Below are positions 62,718 through 64,000 of a DNA stretch of 64,000 nucleotides, in pieces. The DNA is taken from assembly GCF_007097525.1 (NCBI RefSeq), contig NZ_VKDD01000003.1:62001-126000 (forward strand). Direction: 5' to 3'. The DNA comes from Thalassomonas sp. M1454. GTDB taxonomy: Bacteria; Pseudomonadota; Gammaproteobacteria; Enterobacterales; Alteromonadaceae. Position numbers and translations under genes: made by a program. Positions within the stretch are counted from its first letter, which is position 1, and each line of letters begins with the position of its first letter. The notes under the pieces are model-generated. The model made no database searches and was not told the DNA's origin. It saw only the letters and a program-made list of their open reading frames with translations.

Positions 62718-63596
62718 TTAATTCCAATGCTGCCACACTACCGATGTATTTTCCGGTAATGCTAAATTTTTACCTAAATCACTCCAGCGGTTAGGAAAAT
62801 GAAAGTCAGATCCAACCGATGCTTCTAAATGGTACTCATTACACAACTCTATAAGAAAGTCTCGTTGCTGGTCGTTACGTTGCCCAGAAACGACTTCCAT
62901 TGCGTGACCATTTGCTTGTTTAAAGTCATTAATTAAGCGGCGTAACCATTTAGTTGATAAATCGTATTTCTTTGGGTGGGCGATAACACTATGTCCGCCA
63001 GCCTTTGCAATTACTTCAATCGCTTCGTCTAAGCTACACCATAATGGTTTAACGTAAGCTCTATTGCCTTTGCCAATATATTTATCAAAGGCTTTTTGTA
63101 ATGTACTCACCACACCGCGATTAAATAATACCCGCGCAAAGTGAGAGCGAGTAATTGAACCGCCTTTAGCTAAAAGCTTGGCATCTTGGTAACAATTTTC
63201 AAAACCGGCCTTAGCTAACTTTTCAGCCATAAGCAGAGCTCGTTGCTCTCGCCCTTCTTGCTGGCTTTTAATTAAGGCGAGAAGTTCAGGGCTATTACAA
63301 TCTATATTTAAGCCTACCACATGAATTTCAAAGTTTTGCCACATAGTTGAAAATTCAATACCCGATACTAAACGTATTTTCAATTGCTGCTCTGCAATAT
63401 GCTGTTGCGCAATGCTGATAGCACTAATTGTGTCATGATCAGTTATGGCAATTTGGTCAATTTGATAATTACTTGCCCTGTCGATAATTTCACTCGGCGT
63501 TAAGTGCCCGTCCGAGCAAGTAGTATGACAATGAAAGTCAACTCGTAATGAATTGTTAATTTTGCCGTTTTTTTCTTCAAGATCTGTTGACATCAT
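62718..63596 (-). CDS. rnm: PHP-domain 5'-3' exoribonuclease RNase AM
   Basis: A 292-residue PHP-fold phosphoesterase (YciV/TrpH type). In E. coli RNase AM matures the 5' ends of rRNAs. Metal-site motifs are DFHCHTTCSDGHLTPSEI, AITDHDT, VSGIEFS, SVIAHPKKY and VGSDFHFP. The start is taken at ATG 63596; a TTG at 63602 and a second ATG at 63593 are also in frame. It is divergent from the trp leader, as yciV is in enterobacteria. Confidence 0.93.
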   Translation of the reverse strand: MMSTDLEEKNGKINNSLRVDFHCHTTCSDGHLTPSEIIDRASNYQIDQIAITDHDTISAISIAQQHIAEQQLKIRLVSGIEFSTMWQNFEIHVVGLNIDCNSPELLALIKSQQEGREQRALLMAEKLAKAGFENCYQDAKLLAKGGSITRSHFARVLFNRGVVSTLQKAFDKYIGKGNRAYVKPLWCSLDEAIEVIAKAGGHSVIAHPKKYDLSTKWLRRLINDFKQANGHAMEVVSGQRNDQQRDFLIELCNEYHLEASVGSDFHFPNRWSDLGKNLALPENTSVVWQHWN

Positions 63597-63733
63597 TCTC
63601 AAATTGCGGTCTTCTATAGGTATACTTATTAGTGTACTTAGATGCGAGAGTAATTGATAGCCATTTAGTTTACCTAAAGAGCCATATTCGGTGCGTTTAA
63701 TTACCTTATTATAATTTAAAGAATAGATAAAAT

Positions 63734-63790
63734 ATGCATATACAACAGCAAGCTAGCTTAAACATTTGGTGGTGGCATAACTCTACATAG
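63734..63790 (+). CDS. trpL: trp operon leader peptide with three Trp codons
   Basis: An 18-codon frame (MHIQQQASLNIWWWHNST) with three consecutive TGG codons at 63767-63775. A ribosome waiting for charged tRNA-Trp would stall here and expose the antiterminator. A TATAAT at 63710-63715 is a likely -10; a matching -35 is weak. The region 63597-63733 otherwise holds the divergent rnm/trp promoters and an imperfect inverted repeat (63620-63637). Confidence 0.93.
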   Translation: MHIQQQASLNIWWWHNST

Positions 63791-63854
63791 TGGGTTGTGA
63801 CATTTGCTGTTAGCAAAAAGTTTATTAAACCCGCTTATTCAAGGCGGGTTTTTT
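63790..63854 (+). promoter_or_regulatory. Transcription attenuator of the trp operon
   Basis: Terminator: AACCCGC (63828-63834) pairs with GCGGGTT (63844-63850), then a T-run to 63854. Antiterminator: GTGGGTT (63790-63796) can pair with the same AACCCGC using one G-T wobble. A protecting helix is possible between 63744-63751 and 63804-63811. This is the classical alternative-fold design; trpE itself lies beyond the window. Confidence 0.9.
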
Positions 63855-63879
63855 CGTTTTAATTAACATTAAAGTTGCC

Positions 63880-64000
63880 TTATACCAATTCCATTAATTA
63901 AGTGATCTACTTTTTTATGAGGAAAAAGGGATAAATACAAGGCATAAAATTTAGTAAGTAGTTATTCTACTTATAAATTTTATAACGCAGTAGTTATTCA
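63880..64000. repeat. MITE-like repeat, cut by the window edge
   Basis: The block from TATACCAATTCCATTAATTAAG to the edge contains an internal inverted repeat (63946-63961 with 63967-63981, one bulge) and a repeated AGTAGTTATTC. From memory, similar 'accaattccattaatta...' sequences recur in Colwellia-type genomes; this could not be searched. No gene is seen in 63855-64000. Confidence 0.5.

Noticed and set aside
63620-63637. TrpR operator upstream of the trp leader (GTATACT-TATT-AGTGTAC)
   Set aside because: The inverted repeat has one mismatch and lacks the CTAG spacing of known TrpR boxes; it is too far from the likely -10 to be convincing.

Overview
The window looks like chromosomal DNA of a marine gammaproteobacterium of the order Alteromonadales, most likely the Colwellia/Thalassotalea group. 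The sequence is AT-rich. It carries the ubiF / miaB-ybeZ-ybeY-ybeX-lnt block, an rnm-yciO-scpA-scpB-rluB cluster divergent from a trp leader, a LacI-type regulator with NagR-like operators, and several TonB-, RND- and cytochrome-linked accessory genes. The genus is an inference from gene content and cannot be proven from the window alone. No phage, plasmid, intact insertion sequence or CRISPR array was seen.

Layout: (1) 1-2459: the 5' part of pgi, running off the left edge, divergent from a LacI regulator. The palindrome TGACAGCGCTGTCA in their intergenic region recurs at nagB (8420-8435), suggesting one amino-sugar regulon. (2) 2472-7528: a TetR regulator, an array of TetR-type half-sites and a two-gene RND efflux operon. 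(3) 7686-9657: tRNA-Met, -Leu, -Gln, -Gln, a 9-bp minisatellite, nagB, two large hairpins and a second identical tRNA-Leu. Together with ubiF-miaB this keeps a tRNA/nag/ubiF/miaB neighbourhood also found in E. coli. (4) 9848-14201: a GNAT acetyltransferase, an M19 dipeptidase homologue lacking the usual first metal motif, an AraC regulator and ubiF. (5) 14664-20634: miaB-ybeZ-ybeY-ybeX-lnt, then an OsmC protein. (6) 20802-25397: an ABC export operon with adaptor, ATPase and two permeases. (7) 25512-34816: assorted metabolic and stress genes, including a YtcJ-like amidohydrolase, an exported thiol peroxidase, IbpA behind a heat-shock promoter, a processive glycosyltransferase, a GST and an acetyltransferase.

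(8) 34896-41666: an accessory stretch with an exported amidohydrolase, a beta-barrel-like gene broken by an in-frame TAG, an AraC regulator, a duplicated-domain lipoprotein, a PKD lipoprotein with a 12-bp repeat, and small unknown proteins. (9) 41746-51846, all minus strand: a TonB receptor, a membrane-bound AraC-type regulator, then a tightly packed operon for di-heme cytochrome c4, a di-heme peroxidase and a parallel beta-helix protein fused to cytochrome c, followed by a separate SDR / FG-GAP / alkyltransferase-like group. The redox operon is the best candidate here for a poorly described system. (10) 52006-58755: an SGNH esterase lipoprotein, MepK, an Ada-AlkA fusion with Ogt, and FadH divergent from a TetR regulator across two matching operators. 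(11) 58807-63596: a hydratase gene bracketed by identical 23-bp palindromes, then rluB, scpB, scpA, yciO and rnm. (12) 63734-64000: a complete trp leader peptide with attenuator and the start of a MITE-like repeat; trpE would lie beyond the right edge.
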